Origin: Candidatus Methanoperedens sp.
GTDB taxonomy: Archaea; Halobacteriota; Methanosarcinia; Methanosarcinales; Methanoperedenaceae
Length of the DNA: 45,684 nucleotides
Assembly: GCA_028717345.1 (NCBI GenBank)
Contig: JAQUNZ010000011.1
Span: forward strand, 1-45,684
Reading direction: 5' to 3'
The notes beneath the pieces were generated by a model, which made no database searches, was not told the DNA's origin, and saw nothing but the letters and a program-made list of their open reading frames with translations. The first letter of the stretch is position 1; each line of letters opens with the position of its first letter. Of the stretch, positions 23,351-31,956 are shown piece after piece. A program made the position numbers and the translations under genes.

Positions 23351-24364
23351 ATGGGGGTTGACCTCGGAGACCTTTTCGATAAAAAGGAAATAGAATTATC
23401 TGAGCTTAAAGGTAAAGTAATAGCTATCGACGCATACAATACTCTTTACCAGTTCCTGAGCATAATCAGGCAGCGTGACGGCACTCCACTTACCGATTCC
23501 CACGGTGAGATAACATCCCATCTTTCAGGCTTCCTGTACAGGACGACAAACCTTGTTGAAGAAGGTATCAAGCCTGTTTTTGTTTTTGACGGCGTGCCGC
23601 CTGAATTCAAGTTCGACACCCTCGAAGAACGCAAAAAAACACGGATAGAAGCCATGTCAAAGTGGCAGGAGGCAAAAGCAGCAGGAGGCGAAGATGCTTT
23701 CAAATATGCCCAGGCTTCATCGCATATAAAAGGAAATATGGTGGAAGATGCAAAAACCCTGCTCGGACTCATGGGCATCCCGGTAATCACTGCACCCTCG
23801 GAAGGGGAGGCTCAGGCTTCGTTCATGGCGCAAAATAATGATGCTTATGCTGCAGGCTCGCAGGATTATGACGCCCTCCTGTTCGGCGCGCCACTTATCG
23901 TAAGGAACCTTGCTGTGACCGGGAAACGGAAACTTCCAGGTAAGGGCGTTTATGTGGATGTGAATCCTGAGATCATAAACCTTGTATCCGGTCTCCAGAA
24001 GCTTGGAATTTCTAAGGAACAGCTTGTGGATATTGCCATTCTGGTGGGAACTGATTACAATGAGGGGATCAAAGGGATAGGACCTAAAAAAGCCCTGAAG
24101 GCGATATTGAAGCATGGAAGTATCGAAGGCGTCCTTAATGAGCTTAATATTGATATAAAATACCTCGCAGAAATAAGAGACCTGTTCCTTCATCCTGACG
24201 TTACCCCGGATTATGAACTCAAATGGAGAAAGCCAGATGCTTCTTCCATCACGAATTTCCTGTGCGAAGGTCACGACTTTTCCAGGGAGCGCGTTTCAAA
24301 GGCTGTTGAGCGGCTTCTTGAAGCCTCGGATAAGGGGCAAAAGACACTGGACAAGTGGTTTTAG
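23351..24364 (+). CDS. fen: Flap endonuclease 1
   Basis: This 337-residue structure-specific nuclease removes 5' flaps in Okazaki-fragment maturation and repair. The N domain begins MGVDLGDLF and contains [12 protein letters not shown] and [13 protein letters not shown]. The I domain contains [14 protein letters not shown] and [12 protein letters not shown], with the metal-binding Asp and Glu residues. The helix-hairpin-helix region reads [17 protein letters not shown]. The last nine residues GQKTLDKWF form a PCNA-interacting PIP box. Length is normal for archaeal FEN-1. GAGGTG lies six bases before ATG 23351. Confidence 0.95.
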   Translation: MGVDLGDLFDKKEIELSELKGKVIAIDAYNTLYQFLSIIRQRDGTPLTDSHGEITSHLSGFLYRTTNLVEEGIKPVFVFDGVPPEFKFDTLEERKKTRIEAMSKWQEAKAAGGEDAFKYAQASSHIKGNMVEDAKTLLGLMGIPVITAPSEGEAQASFMAQNNDAYAAGSQDYDALLFGAPLIVRNLAVTGKRKLPGKGVYVDVNPEIINLVSGLQKLGISKEQLVDIAILVGTDYNEGIKGIGPKKALKAILKHGSIEGVLNELNIDIKYLAEIRDLFLHPDVTPDYELKWRKPDASSITNFLCEGHDFSRERVSKAVERLLEASDKGQKTLDKWF

Positions 24365-24395
24365 ATCCTAAAAAATATGATGGAAAACCAGCTTA

Positions 24396-25334
24396 TCAGT
24401 CCAGCGCGTCATCCAGGTCAAATAAAAAAGCCTTCAGGTTTTTATCAGGGATGCGCGCGCCACCCGCGAAAGGATGACCACCACCGGTTCCGCCGTGCTC
24501 CGGCGCCACGCGGCGAAGTATCGTATTTAGATCCACTCCGCCATTACGAAGCCTTATGCTTATATCATACACGTGCTTATGCGCCCTGTGCTCGCAGGAA
24601 ACGCCAACAAGTGCATTCCCGTAAGAAGCTGCATATATTGCTGCTTTTGACATGAACCCGTTGATATCGATAACATATGCAAGTTTCTTTAATTTCACGA
24701 CTTTTTCCCGTATATGAACCTTTAACTCTTCCTCTTTTCTGGACGCAATGAGGGCAGCTTCAAGAAGACCGGCTATCTGGGGGGGCGGTATGTCTTCAGA
24801 AAGCGCATCAACTATCCTCCTCTTGAAATCGTAATCCCTCCCCCCGTACGTAATTCCCTGTATCAATGTACCTGCGTAAAAATAAAGCGTCCTCTTATCC
24901 CAGTCGCGCATCCATTTCTTAATGACAGCGGTCTCGCTGAAATCTCCCATTGCTCCGTATATAGCCACGCTTCTCATGTCACGGTTCAGTTTTTTCTCAA
25001 AAATCCGGTATGCCTGCTCGGAAGAAGAACAGTCATCGTGGTAGAACCAGGAAGCTCTAAACCCTGCCTTCGGGAGCGGATGGTGATCCATATAAGTCAC
25101 TTTCGAAACTTCTGATAACTCATTCAACCTTTCCTCCAGCTGCCTGCAGCTTTTCTCATCGATTGCGATATCGCATATCACAATGTTTTCATAATTACCT
25201 GTAAGGCTGTTCAATTCTCCAAGAAGTCCGACCGGGCTTGTGAAAAACACACTCGACCCCGGAAGTGCACTTTTGGCTATGGCTCCTGCACATATACCGT
25301 CAGAATCGCCGTGAGTAAATATTATTGAACTCAT
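24396..25334 (-). CDS. DHH/DHHA1-family phosphoesterase
   Basis: This 312-residue phosphoesterase has the RecJ/NrnA-type DHH domain. Motif I is THGDSDGICAGAIAK (residues 6-20), the DHH triad is TYMDHHPLP (about 79-87), and further Asp ligands are in ICDIAIDE. The C-terminal DHHA1 domain ends in GGTGGGHPFAGGARIP (about 285-300), the nucleic-acid-binding glycine loop. Such enzymes cleave short oligonucleotides, cyclic dinucleotides or single-stranded DNA; which applies here is not determinable. Its ATG overlaps the stop of the upstream surface-protein gene by 4 bases, an unexpected pairing of a cytosolic enzyme with a secreted protein. It is convergent with fen1, leaving a 31-base gap. Confidence 0.85.
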   Translation of the reverse strand: MSSIIFTHGDSDGICAGAIAKSALPGSSVFFTSPVGLLGELNSLTGNYENIVICDIAIDEKSCRQLEERLNELSEVSKVTYMDHHPLPKAGFRASWFYHDDCSSSEQAYRIFEKKLNRDMRSVAIYGAMGDFSETAVIKKWMRDWDKRTLYFYAGTLIQGITYGGRDYDFKRRIVDALSEDIPPPQIAGLLEAALIASRKEEELKVHIREKVVKLKKLAYVIDINGFMSKAAIYAASYGNALVGVSCEHRAHKHVYDISIRLRNGGVDLNTILRRVAPEHGGTGGGHPFAGGARIPDKNLKAFLFDLDDALD

Positions 25335-27046
25335 CTGCGCCTGAAAACCGCTGTGAAAATCAGCACGATCACTGCGAATGCAATATCAAAACCTGGCGTT
25401 ATGGGTGTAGGGGTTGGTTCAGGTGTCGATGTTGATGATATATTTGATGAATCTCCAAATAGCTGCTGGAATGCTCCCGGGGTTCTCTGCGATGAGGCAG
25501 GATTTTCCTGTGATGCTCCAGGATTTCCCTGTGGTGAGACCTGTGTCTGTGACGATTGTTCTGTTGGTGCAGGGGTTGGCTTGTTCGGGTCAATAACCTT
25601 GATTATCGGTCTTTCTGAACTTTTCACATCACGAACAAAGCCCCTGTATTCCACATTTGTATAATTTGCAATAGCTGACGGCAGCTCATAAACTCCTTCT
25701 TTATTCATGCGGATAATATAACTGAATCCCCATGCTTTTCCGGGTTCAGAAAAATTGAGCTGGGACAGCTGCCCGCTTACAAGGCTTACGTCATCTGGTA
25801 ATGAATCTTTCACATCTGTCTTGATACCGATGTTCCCGATGTTATTAACACTTACCGTTACTGTCACATCTTCGCTTAGGTTCACAACAGGTTTACTGAC
25901 AGTCTTATTTAGCTGTAGTCTTGGTCCGTTTACAACAATCTTCATTGTGGAAGATGATGCACTGTATGGTTTATTATTTACTGTGAACGTTGCTGATGCA
26001 ACAGGTATTGTCCATCCGTCTATGTTCGCTTCTGTTGGTTTGATGGAATAACCAGTACCCCATTCCTCTCCTGGCTTCAGCAACGGGATATCCCATGCAA
26101 AGGGTGTAGGAGATGAGCTTAAAACGAATTTGTCACTCATGTTATCTGTGACATGGATGTTATATATATCATACATCCCGCCATTTGCTATTGTGATCCG
26201 GACGGTAGCATAATCCTGTAGATATATCCGGTCTCTGACAGCTTTGCTGATGCCAAAATAATTCTGCTTGGGTGAAACAGTCAGGGACAAAGAGCCAGAA
26301 GCGTTGTATCCAAGCTCTTTTACATCGTATCCTTTTACACTTGCGCTCAAGCTGTACGATTTCTGATCGATCAGGTCAGGAACAACAAGTATTACATCAA
26401 AACTCTTACTTTCTCCTTTATTCAACCTCAGATAAGAATTATGAAGCTGACTTGCATCACCTCCTCTGAGTTTCAATTCCCCGATATTTAGAGTTGCATC
26501 AATGTTCTTACTAAAAGCATCTCCGGTATTCTTTACGTTGACGGTTGCTGTGATGATTTCAGCATTGTTAGATGTGTATGTGGATTTATCTGTGGTTACA
26601 GTTACTTCAAGTTTCGGGAGTGCCCTTTTCTGAATAGACACAGCCGCCCACGGGTCAAAAAACTCAAGCACCCATTCTTTAGCATTCCTTGCACTAAATG
26701 ATGTAGCAGATACCTTGACTTCATAATCCGGGTCGATATAAGCTTCTCCCCCGACCGTCATCACAAATTCTTTTAACAGCATACCGTTCTTATAAATTTC
26801 AAGGTAAACCATGGGGTCTACGTCAGTTTCAGGCACTATGTCTCCATTGATCGTCTTTATTCCAGGCACACCTGCAGGGAACTGCGCAGCCTTTACCATA
26901 TATTCTCCATTGGTCAACGTTCCACCTTTATGCAGAGTTCCGGAAACCGCTGACGCCCATTCTATGTCGTCAGGGTTGAAAATTACCGCAGATGCCTGAT
27001 TTACACCCAGTATAAAAACAAATAATATTACAAAGTACCTTCTCAT
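25331..27046 (-). CDS. Secreted PGF-CTERM surface protein with CARDB/DUF11-like domains
   Basis: This 571-residue exported protein has a signal peptide (residues 1-20). An N-terminal domain (about 21-145) looks like the S-layer-related ligand region of archaeal COG1361-type proteins (EWASAVSGTLHKGGTLTNGEYMVKA). At least two immunoglobulin-like beta-sandwiches follow (about 147-260 and 270-370, then 385-480), with phrases such as TATVNVKNTGDAFSKNIDATL and VTVTVSVNNIGNIGIKTDVKD. A Pro/Ser/Thr/Gln-rich stalk (about 495-550) leads to a C-terminal PGF-CTERM signal, PGF at 551-553, a hydrophobic stretch, then RRR. That signal marks it for archaeosortase A processing and lipid anchoring. A TATA box lies at 27081-27086. 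Confidence 0.85.
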   Translation of the reverse strand: MRRYFVILFVFILGVNQASAVIFNPDDIEWASAVSGTLHKGGTLTNGEYMVKAAQFPAGVPGIKTINGDIVPETDVDPMVYLEIYKNGMLLKEFVMTVGGEAYIDPDYEVKVSATSFSARNAKEWVLEFFDPWAAVSIQKRALPKLEVTVTTDKSTYTSNNAEIITATVNVKNTGDAFSKNIDATLNIGELKLRGGDASQLHNSYLRLNKGESKSFDVILVVPDLIDQKSYSLSASVKGYDVKELGYNASGSLSLTVSPKQNYFGISKAVRDRIYLQDYATVRITIANGGMYDIYNIHVTDNMSDKFVLSSSPTPFAWDIPLLKPGEEWGTGYSIKPTEANIDGWTIPVASATFTVNNKPYSASSSTMKIVVNGPRLQLNKTVSKPVVNLSEDVTVTVSVNNIGNIGIKTDVKDSLPDDVSLVSGQLSQLNFSEPGKAWGFSYIIRMNKEGVYELPSAIANYTNVEYRGFVRDVKSSERPIIKVIDPNKPTPAPTEQSSQTQVSPQGNPGASQENPASSQRTPGAFQQLFGDSSNISSTSTPEPTPTPITPGFDIAFAVIVLIFTAVFRRR

Positions 27047-27080
27047 ATCATCACTTATGATGATAATTATGAGAATACAA

Positions 27081-27086
27081 TATATA
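27081..27086 (-). promoter_or_regulatory. TATA box of the PGF-CTERM protein/DHH operon
   Basis: TATATA in AT-rich DNA lies about 38 bases before ATG 27046. Transcription would start near 27058, giving a leader of about 12 bases. The RLI gene ends 16 bases upstream, on the same strand. Confidence 0.45.
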
Positions 27087-27101
27087 GTTTACGTATGCTT
27101 A

Positions 27102-28865
27102 TTATTTTACACTATAATAATATTCCCCTTCTGATTTCTGCGCGCGGTCAAGGCGTGAATCCAGTTTATTGACCCTTGGACGCTTTGTTTCTTCATCCCG
27201 CCTGAAAGTAATTCCGATATTCTTCAGGAACCGGTTCATGCCATCCCGCATGTTGAACGGACCATGCACATCGCCTTTTACCATGGGCTGCCCTTCAAAA
27301 ACAAGAAGCCTGTCGCTTAACATATCTATCATATAGATATCATGGTCAACAACCATCGCTGTGACCTTATTGTTCTCAGCGAATCTTCTTATTACCTTGG
27401 TTGCAAGCACCCTCTGCTCCACATCAAGATGCGCAGAAGGTTCATCCAATATATACAGGTCGGCAGTGCGTGAAAGGCATGCTGCTATCGCAACGCGCTG
27501 GAGTTCTCCTCCTGAGAGGTCATTCACCTGCTGGTTAAGGAGTCTCTCAAGTTGCAGGGGTTTTAATATCTCACCCTGGTAAAAACTCGTGTCAAATTGC
27601 TTCGTGATAGAACGCAACAGGTCAGCTACGGTAACGGTTTCTTCAGCTTTTATATATTGAGGTTTGTAAGAAACCTTAAAATTCATATCGAATTTCCCTG
27701 TGTCTGGTTCGATCTCGCCTGCCAGTATCTTGACAAATGTTGATTTACCGATCCCGTTTGGTCCAACGATACCGATAACTTCGCCTTTCCTGATGTTACC
27801 CCCCTGTGCGGAAAGTTCGAATCCGCCAGTATATTTTTTCGAGAATTTGTCATATTCTAAAAGCGGGGAGACTTCCTTTGATATCTGCGGGGCATGTACC
27901 TCAAATTCGATGGCTTCAGTGCGGATCCTTACGTTTTCCTCACGCAGGAAACCCCTGAGATACTCATTTATCCCCAGTCGCACCACCTTGGGAAGAGTTA
28001 TTACGCCGAATCCTCCGGGCGTTCCATAGGCTATGTGCACCATATCTGCGAGCAGGTCAAGTATTGCGAGGTCATGCTCCACGACCATGACAGCTTTTGT
28101 TTCAGCAAGCTCCCTGATGATCTGTGCTGATTTTATGCGCTGGTAAATGTCAAGATACGGGCTTATCTCATCTATGAAATAGAAATCCGCTTCCCGCCCT
28201 ATACATGCTGCAAGAGCCACACGCTGCAGTTCCCCGCCGCTTAACTCTTCGATGTTGCGGTCTATGATGCCTTCTATATCAAGTTTTTTGATCAGTTCGT
28301 TCAGTATGCCCCTTTCATCGGTCTTTGACAGGAGTTCCCTGACCTTGCCTTTGAATTTTTTGGGTATCATGTCCACATACTGCGGCTTTTGTGAGGTCTT
28401 TATCTTTTTTTGTGATACTCCTTCCAGGTATTCATGAAGTGTCGAGCCTGCATAGTAATCAAGGATTTCCTCCCACCCGATCCTTCCTTTCCCGAGGTTT
28501 GGTTTAAGCGTTCCTGAAAGAATGTTTATGGCTGTGCTTTTCCCTATACCGTTGGGTCCAAGGATTCCTGTGACCTTCCCGGTGGCAGGGACGGGTAATC
28601 CGTACAGGGCGAACCCGTTTTTCCCGTAGCGGTGAGTGGGCTCTTCAAGCGCCTCCGGAAGCCCGATGATAATTATGGAATCAAAGGGGCAGCGCTTCAC
28701 GCATATACCACATCCTGCGCACAGTTCTTCAGAGATCACAGGTTTTCCGTCCTCACCCACGACTATGGTCTCATCGCCCGTGCGAACCCTCGGGCAGAAC
28801 TTAATGCACTGGAAGTCGCACAACCTGGGCTGGCATCTGTCGCGGTCTAGAACTGCAAGTCTCAT
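27102..28865 (-). CDS. ABCE1/Rli1 ribosome-recycling ATPase
   Basis: This 587-residue twin-ATPase splits ribosomes after termination and is essential in archaea. The N-terminal iron-sulfur domain has CQPRLCDFQCIKFCP (about 11-25) and the ferredoxin motif CAGCGICVKRCPFDSI (49-64). Two ABC domains follow, each with Walker A GPNGIGKST and signature LSGGELQR. The hinge segments and the C-terminal VDHDIYMIDMLSDRLLVFEG are present. Length and order are complete, starting from ATG 28865. A small membrane-protein gene and argB lie upstream on the same strand with an 18-base gap, so they may share a transcript. Confidence 0.96.
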   Translation of the reverse strand: MRLAVLDRDRCQPRLCDFQCIKFCPRVRTGDETIVVGEDGKPVISEELCAGCGICVKRCPFDSIIIIGLPEALEEPTHRYGKNGFALYGLPVPATGKVTGILGPNGIGKSTAINILSGTLKPNLGKGRIGWEEILDYYAGSTLHEYLEGVSQKKIKTSQKPQYVDMIPKKFKGKVRELLSKTDERGILNELIKKLDIEGIIDRNIEELSGGELQRVALAACIGREADFYFIDEISPYLDIYQRIKSAQIIRELAETKAVMVVEHDLAILDLLADMVHIAYGTPGGFGVITLPKVVRLGINEYLRGFLREENVRIRTEAIEFEVHAPQISKEVSPLLEYDKFSKKYTGGFELSAQGGNIRKGEVIGIVGPNGIGKSTFVKILAGEIEPDTGKFDMNFKVSYKPQYIKAEETVTVADLLRSITKQFDTSFYQGEILKPLQLERLLNQQVNDLSGGELQRVAIAACLSRTADLYILDEPSAHLDVEQRVLATKVIRRFAENNKVTAMVVDHDIYMIDMLSDRLLVFEGQPMVKGDVHGPFNMRDGMNRFLKNIGITFRRDEETKRPRVNKLDSRLDRAQKSEGEYYYSVK

Positions 28866-28883
28866 GATGAACCCCGTCTCATT

Positions 28884-29243
28884 TTAATTCAATAAAATAG
28901 TCCATGAGACAAGAAGGAATATGATCGTCATAAACTCTACATATAACCAGTCCATGGTCTCGAATTCGCGGACTTTGACTCCAAGCACCGGATACAACAG
29001 TTTTTGAACGTAATATGAAACTAAAACCACAAGCAAAAGGACATATAACCAGTATTTGTCTTTCGCATCATAAAAGTTCATGAAAAGCACTACTGCAAAA
29101 AATGCGCCTATGAATGCGGGAACTGCGGTCTTCTTTATGCCCTCTATGAGCAGTCGCTTTCGGTCATCAGGCGTCAGTACCTTAACTATCGGCTCTGCTT
29201 CTTTTTTATCATCTTTTTCTAATTTCTCTTTCATGAGCTTCAC
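28884..29243 (-). CDS. Small membrane protein of unknown function
   Basis: This 119-residue protein starts with GTG 29243, which overlaps the argB stop codon (TAGTG), or possibly with ATG 29234. A charged cytoplasmic N-terminus (about 1-35) precedes three hydrophobic segments, AVPAFIGAFFAVVLFMNFY, WLYVLLLVVLVSYYVQKLLY and VEFMTIIFLLVSWTILLN. The pattern resembles the conserved euryarchaeal small membrane proteins related to EMC6-like folds, but I cannot assign a family with certainty. Position between argB and rli1 suggests shared expression rather than a shared pathway. Confidence 0.65.
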   Translation of the reverse strand: MKLMKEKLEKDDKKEAEPIVKVLTPDDRKRLLIEGIKKTAVPAFIGAFFAVVLFMNFYDAKDKYWLYVLLLVVLVSYYVQKLLYPVLGVKVREFETMDWLYVEFMTIIFLLVSWTILLN

Positions 29244-30124
29244 TATTTCCTGTATATCATTGTTCCTATGCCATCATGCGTGAACAGCTCAAGCAACAGG
29301 GAATGCGGCATGCCTCCGTCGATCACATGCACCTGCGCCACGCCGCCTGAAATTGCCGCAGCGCTTGATTTTACCTTGGGTATCATCCCGCCAGTAATGA
29401 TGTTATCTGCTATAAGCGTTTCAATATCTTCGAAGGCTATCCTGGAGATGCGCGTCCCTTTGTCCTTCGGGTCGCGAAGTATCCCTGGTACATCTGTCAG
29501 GGATATGAGTTTCATTGCTTTCAGGGATGCGGCGATATCCCCTGCTACAGTGTCCGCGTTGACGTTCAGGTCGTTCCCTCTATCATCTGTTGCAATTGGG
29601 GATATGACAGGTATGTAATCCTTTTCAGCAAGAGTAAGCAGAATTTCCGGATTGATCTCTTCTGTCTCTCCGACCCAGCCAAGGTCAACTTCTTTCTCGA
29701 CGCCGTCAACAGTCATGCGCTGGGGAGCAATTTTTCGCGCCACGATCATCGTGCCGTCGCTGCCTGAGAGCCCAACGCCCTTTCCACCGTGCTTGCTTAT
29801 CAGTGAAACGATCTTGCTGTTGACATTGCCGACAAGCACCATCCTTGCTATCTCAAGTGTCTCGTCATCCGTTACACGCAGCCCTGACACGAACTCGGGC
29901 TTCTTCCCCATGCGCTCCATCTTTTCCGTTATCTCAGGACCTCCACCGTGTACGATTATGGGGCGAATGCCCACGAACTTCAGTAATACTATGTCCTGTA
30001 CTATCTGGTCCATTATTGCAGGGTTTACTATGGCATGCCCTCCCATCTTGATCACCATGATCGAGTTGTGGAACTTGCGGATGTATGGAAGGGCTTCAAT
30101 AAGTATGTTTTCACGCTTTAGCAT
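29243..30124 (-). CDS. argB: Acetylglutamate kinase
   Basis: This 293-residue amino-acid kinase phosphorylates N-acetylglutamate in arginine biosynthesis. The N-terminal KMGGHAIVNP (residues 26-35) and the glycine loop IVHGGGPEITEKMERMGKKPEFVSGLRVT (about 57-85) are the substrate and phosphate-binding segments. NVNADTVAGDIAASLKAMKLISLTDVPGI and GGMIPKVKSSAAAISGGVAQVHVIDG complete the signature. The N-terminal extension (ENILIEALPYIRKFHNSIMVI) is of the type found in arginine-inhibited enzymes, so feedback inhibition is possible but not shown. Start ATG 30124; the S6e gene lies 70 bases downstream in position, upstream in transcription. Confidence 0.95.
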   Translation of the reverse strand: MLKRENILIEALPYIRKFHNSIMVIKMGGHAIVNPAIMDQIVQDIVLLKFVGIRPIIVHGGGPEITEKMERMGKKPEFVSGLRVTDDETLEIARMVLVGNVNSKIVSLISKHGGKGVGLSGSDGTMIVARKIAPQRMTVDGVEKEVDLGWVGETEEINPEILLTLAEKDYIPVISPIATDDRGNDLNVNADTVAGDIAASLKAMKLISLTDVPGILRDPKDKGTRISRIAFEDIETLIADNIITGGMIPKVKSSAAAISGGVAQVHVIDGGMPHSLLLELFTHDGIGTMIYRK

Positions 30125-30175
30125 CGGGGATAAATGGAGAGCGGATATATTAAATGTTATTCCTTATTCAAATAT

Positions 30176-30194
30176 AAAAAAAGGGAAGAAAAAG
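30176..30194 (-). terminator. T-rich terminator after the S6e gene
   Basis: The minus-strand transcript reads TTTTTCTTCCCTTTTTTT directly after the S6e stop, a typical archaeal oligo-T terminator. It separates S6e from argB. Confidence 0.5.
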
Positions 30195-30635
30195 CTATTT
30201 ACGCTTTCTTTCCTTGGGTTTCTTTTCTTCCGGAGCTTCCCCTTCCTTCAACTCTTTCTTGGGGAATATCTCAGCAAGAGGTTTCTGCCCATATTCTACG
30301 ACAACTGTGTTTATCTGTGTGACTTCGGATGATATCTCGCGTCCACGCATGGATTTACGTCTTCTTTCACCTTCATGGGTCGGGTGAAAGCCGACTCCGC
30401 CTGCCACAAGGATCTTTCTTCGTGTTGGTCCGGGTAAATCCGGTCTAATTGGGAAACCGTCCTTATCTGTACCGCCTGTCAGCTTAAGTGTATATCCTGA
30501 CAATCCTGCCAGGTCACCGCTAATAATCTCTCCGATGTTCTTTCCTATGATCTTATTGGCTGCTGCACCCGTAACTGTCACCTGGTATGCCTGTGCTGTC
30601 TTGCTATCCGAAACTACTATTCTAAAATCTGCCAT
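30195..30635 (-). CDS. rps6e: Ribosomal protein S6e
   Basis: This 146-residue protein of the small ribosomal subunit is specific to archaea and eukaryotes. The N-terminal FRIVVSDSKTAQAYQVTV, GDLAGLSGYTLKLTGGTDKDGFPIRPDLPGPTRRKIL and GGVGFHPTHEGERRRKSMRGREIS are the defining segments. The C-terminus is a highly charged tail (KKELKEGEAPEEKKPKERKRK) rather than the phosphorylated Ser-rich tail of eukaryotes. Start ATG 30635, followed downstream by a T-rich terminator. Confidence 0.95.
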   Translation of the reverse strand: MADFRIVVSDSKTAQAYQVTVTGAAANKIIGKNIGEIISGDLAGLSGYTLKLTGGTDKDGFPIRPDLPGPTRRKILVAGGVGFHPTHEGERRRKSMRGREISSEVTQINTVVVEYGQKPLAEIFPKKELKEGEAPEEKKPKERKRK

Positions 30636-30742
30636 TCAAATGCTCCTGAGTTAATAATCATACATTCTATTGTAATTCTGACCTAACTTGCATTGAAGAT
30701 ACTTAAACGTTTTTATAAGCGAGATTTTTGGCTGTAGGGGTC

Positions 30743-31900
30743 TTATTGAAGATCCTGTATGAATTCCGTAAGCCTGTCGCATGTCACCTTTTTCTTTAAT
30801 TCACTGCATTTCTTGACTTTTTCAAGGAGTATGCACATCTGGTCATGAGAAAGGTCATACCCCATCTTCTCCACAACACCCTTGAGAGCTTTGCTTCCTG
30901 TGTGCTTGCCAATTATGATCTCCCGCTTCCCGCCTACCATTTCCGGAAGGAATAATTCGTAAGTCATCGGGTTCTCAAGCACGGCAGCTACATGAATGCC
31001 TGATTCGTGCGCGAATGCATTGGCTCCCACTATGGGTTTTATCCTGGGTATGGGTATTTCAGAATATTTTTCAACAAGTTTTGAAAGCTCTGTCAACTGG
31101 CTGACATCATATCTGTCGATGCCATACTGCACCCGAAGACCGACAAGGAGTTCCTCAAGCGAGGCGTTCCCGCATCTTTCGCCTATTCCATTAACGGTTG
31201 TATGAAGCTGGAACGCTCCTGCTTCAGCCCCGCTCATCGTGTTTGCCACCGCCATTCCAAGGTCGTTGTGGCAGTGGATGCATACCTTTGTTTTTACTGC
31301 TTTCTTGATCTCTCTCACAAGAAATGACGCAGTGCTGGGATTCAATATACCTACAGTATCTGCAATGCTCACATAGTCGGCGCCATGTTCTTCCGCTTCT
31401 TTGAAAATGGATTTCAGGACATTGATGTCTGTTCGCGTTGCATCCTCAGCCGCAAATCTCACGGTCAGACCGTGGTCTTTTGCATAGTCAAGCACGTCAA
31501 GAGCACATGATTCTGCCTCTTCGAAGGTCTTATGATACTTATATTTAAGGTGAAGATCAGATGTCGCGATAAATATGCTCACAAAATCCACATCGCAGCG
31601 AAGCGCCACATCCACATCCCTGGCGACTGATCGTGCCAGGCAGCATACCCTTGCGTTTAGCCCCAGGTGTGCTATCTCTTTCACTATGGCTTCCTCGCCC
31701 TTTGACACCACAGGGAAGCCTGCTTCGATAACCTCAACGCCGATGCTGTCGAGTTTTTCAGCGATAGCGATTTTTTCTTCCCGTGTGAAGACCACTCCTG
31801 GCGTCTGCTCCGCGTCCCTCAGGGTGACATCGCATATCTCGATATCCTGCGGTTTTGAGTTAATGAATTGCATCAGGGTGTTTCTTGAGTAATCAGTCAT
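30743..31900 (-). CDS. aksA: Homocitrate synthase-family enzyme, probably AksA of coenzyme B synthesis
   Basis: This 385-residue member of the alpha-isopropylmalate synthase family condenses acetyl-CoA with a 2-oxoacid. The catalytic TIM barrel shows EICDVTLRDAEQTPGVVF (about 21-38, RD metal site), the HCHNDLGMAVANT signature (about 213-225) and the LHTTVNGIGERCGNASLEE segment. The C-terminal subdomain (HESGIHVAAVLENPMTYE ... GKHTGSKAL) is present, but the LeuA regulatory domain is missing. That short form fits AksA, which starts the 2-oxosuberate chain of coenzyme B (7-mercaptoheptanoylthreonine phosphate). Citramalate synthase and plain homocitrate synthase are the alternatives. It stands alone between S6e and an FAD oxidoreductase. 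Confidence 0.75.
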   Translation of the reverse strand: MTDYSRNTLMQFINSKPQDIEICDVTLRDAEQTPGVVFTREEKIAIAEKLDSIGVEVIEAGFPVVSKGEEAIVKEIAHLGLNARVCCLARSVARDVDVALRCDVDFVSIFIATSDLHLKYKYHKTFEEAESCALDVLDYAKDHGLTVRFAAEDATRTDINVLKSIFKEAEEHGADYVSIADTVGILNPSTASFLVREIKKAVKTKVCIHCHNDLGMAVANTMSGAEAGAFQLHTTVNGIGERCGNASLEELLVGLRVQYGIDRYDVSQLTELSKLVEKYSEIPIPRIKPIVGANAFAHESGIHVAAVLENPMTYELFLPEMVGGKREIIIGKHTGSKALKGVVEKMGYDLSHDQMCILLEKVKKCSELKKKVTCDRLTEFIQDLQ

Positions 31901-31956
31901 GTTTATGGGGTTATTAACGATGTTTAATCATTACTTATATCTTTGCATTTTTTATT

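Noticed and set aside
29652-30332. A 226-codon plus-strand frame across argB and S6e
   Set aside because: It runs antisense to two well-supported genes and resembles no family.
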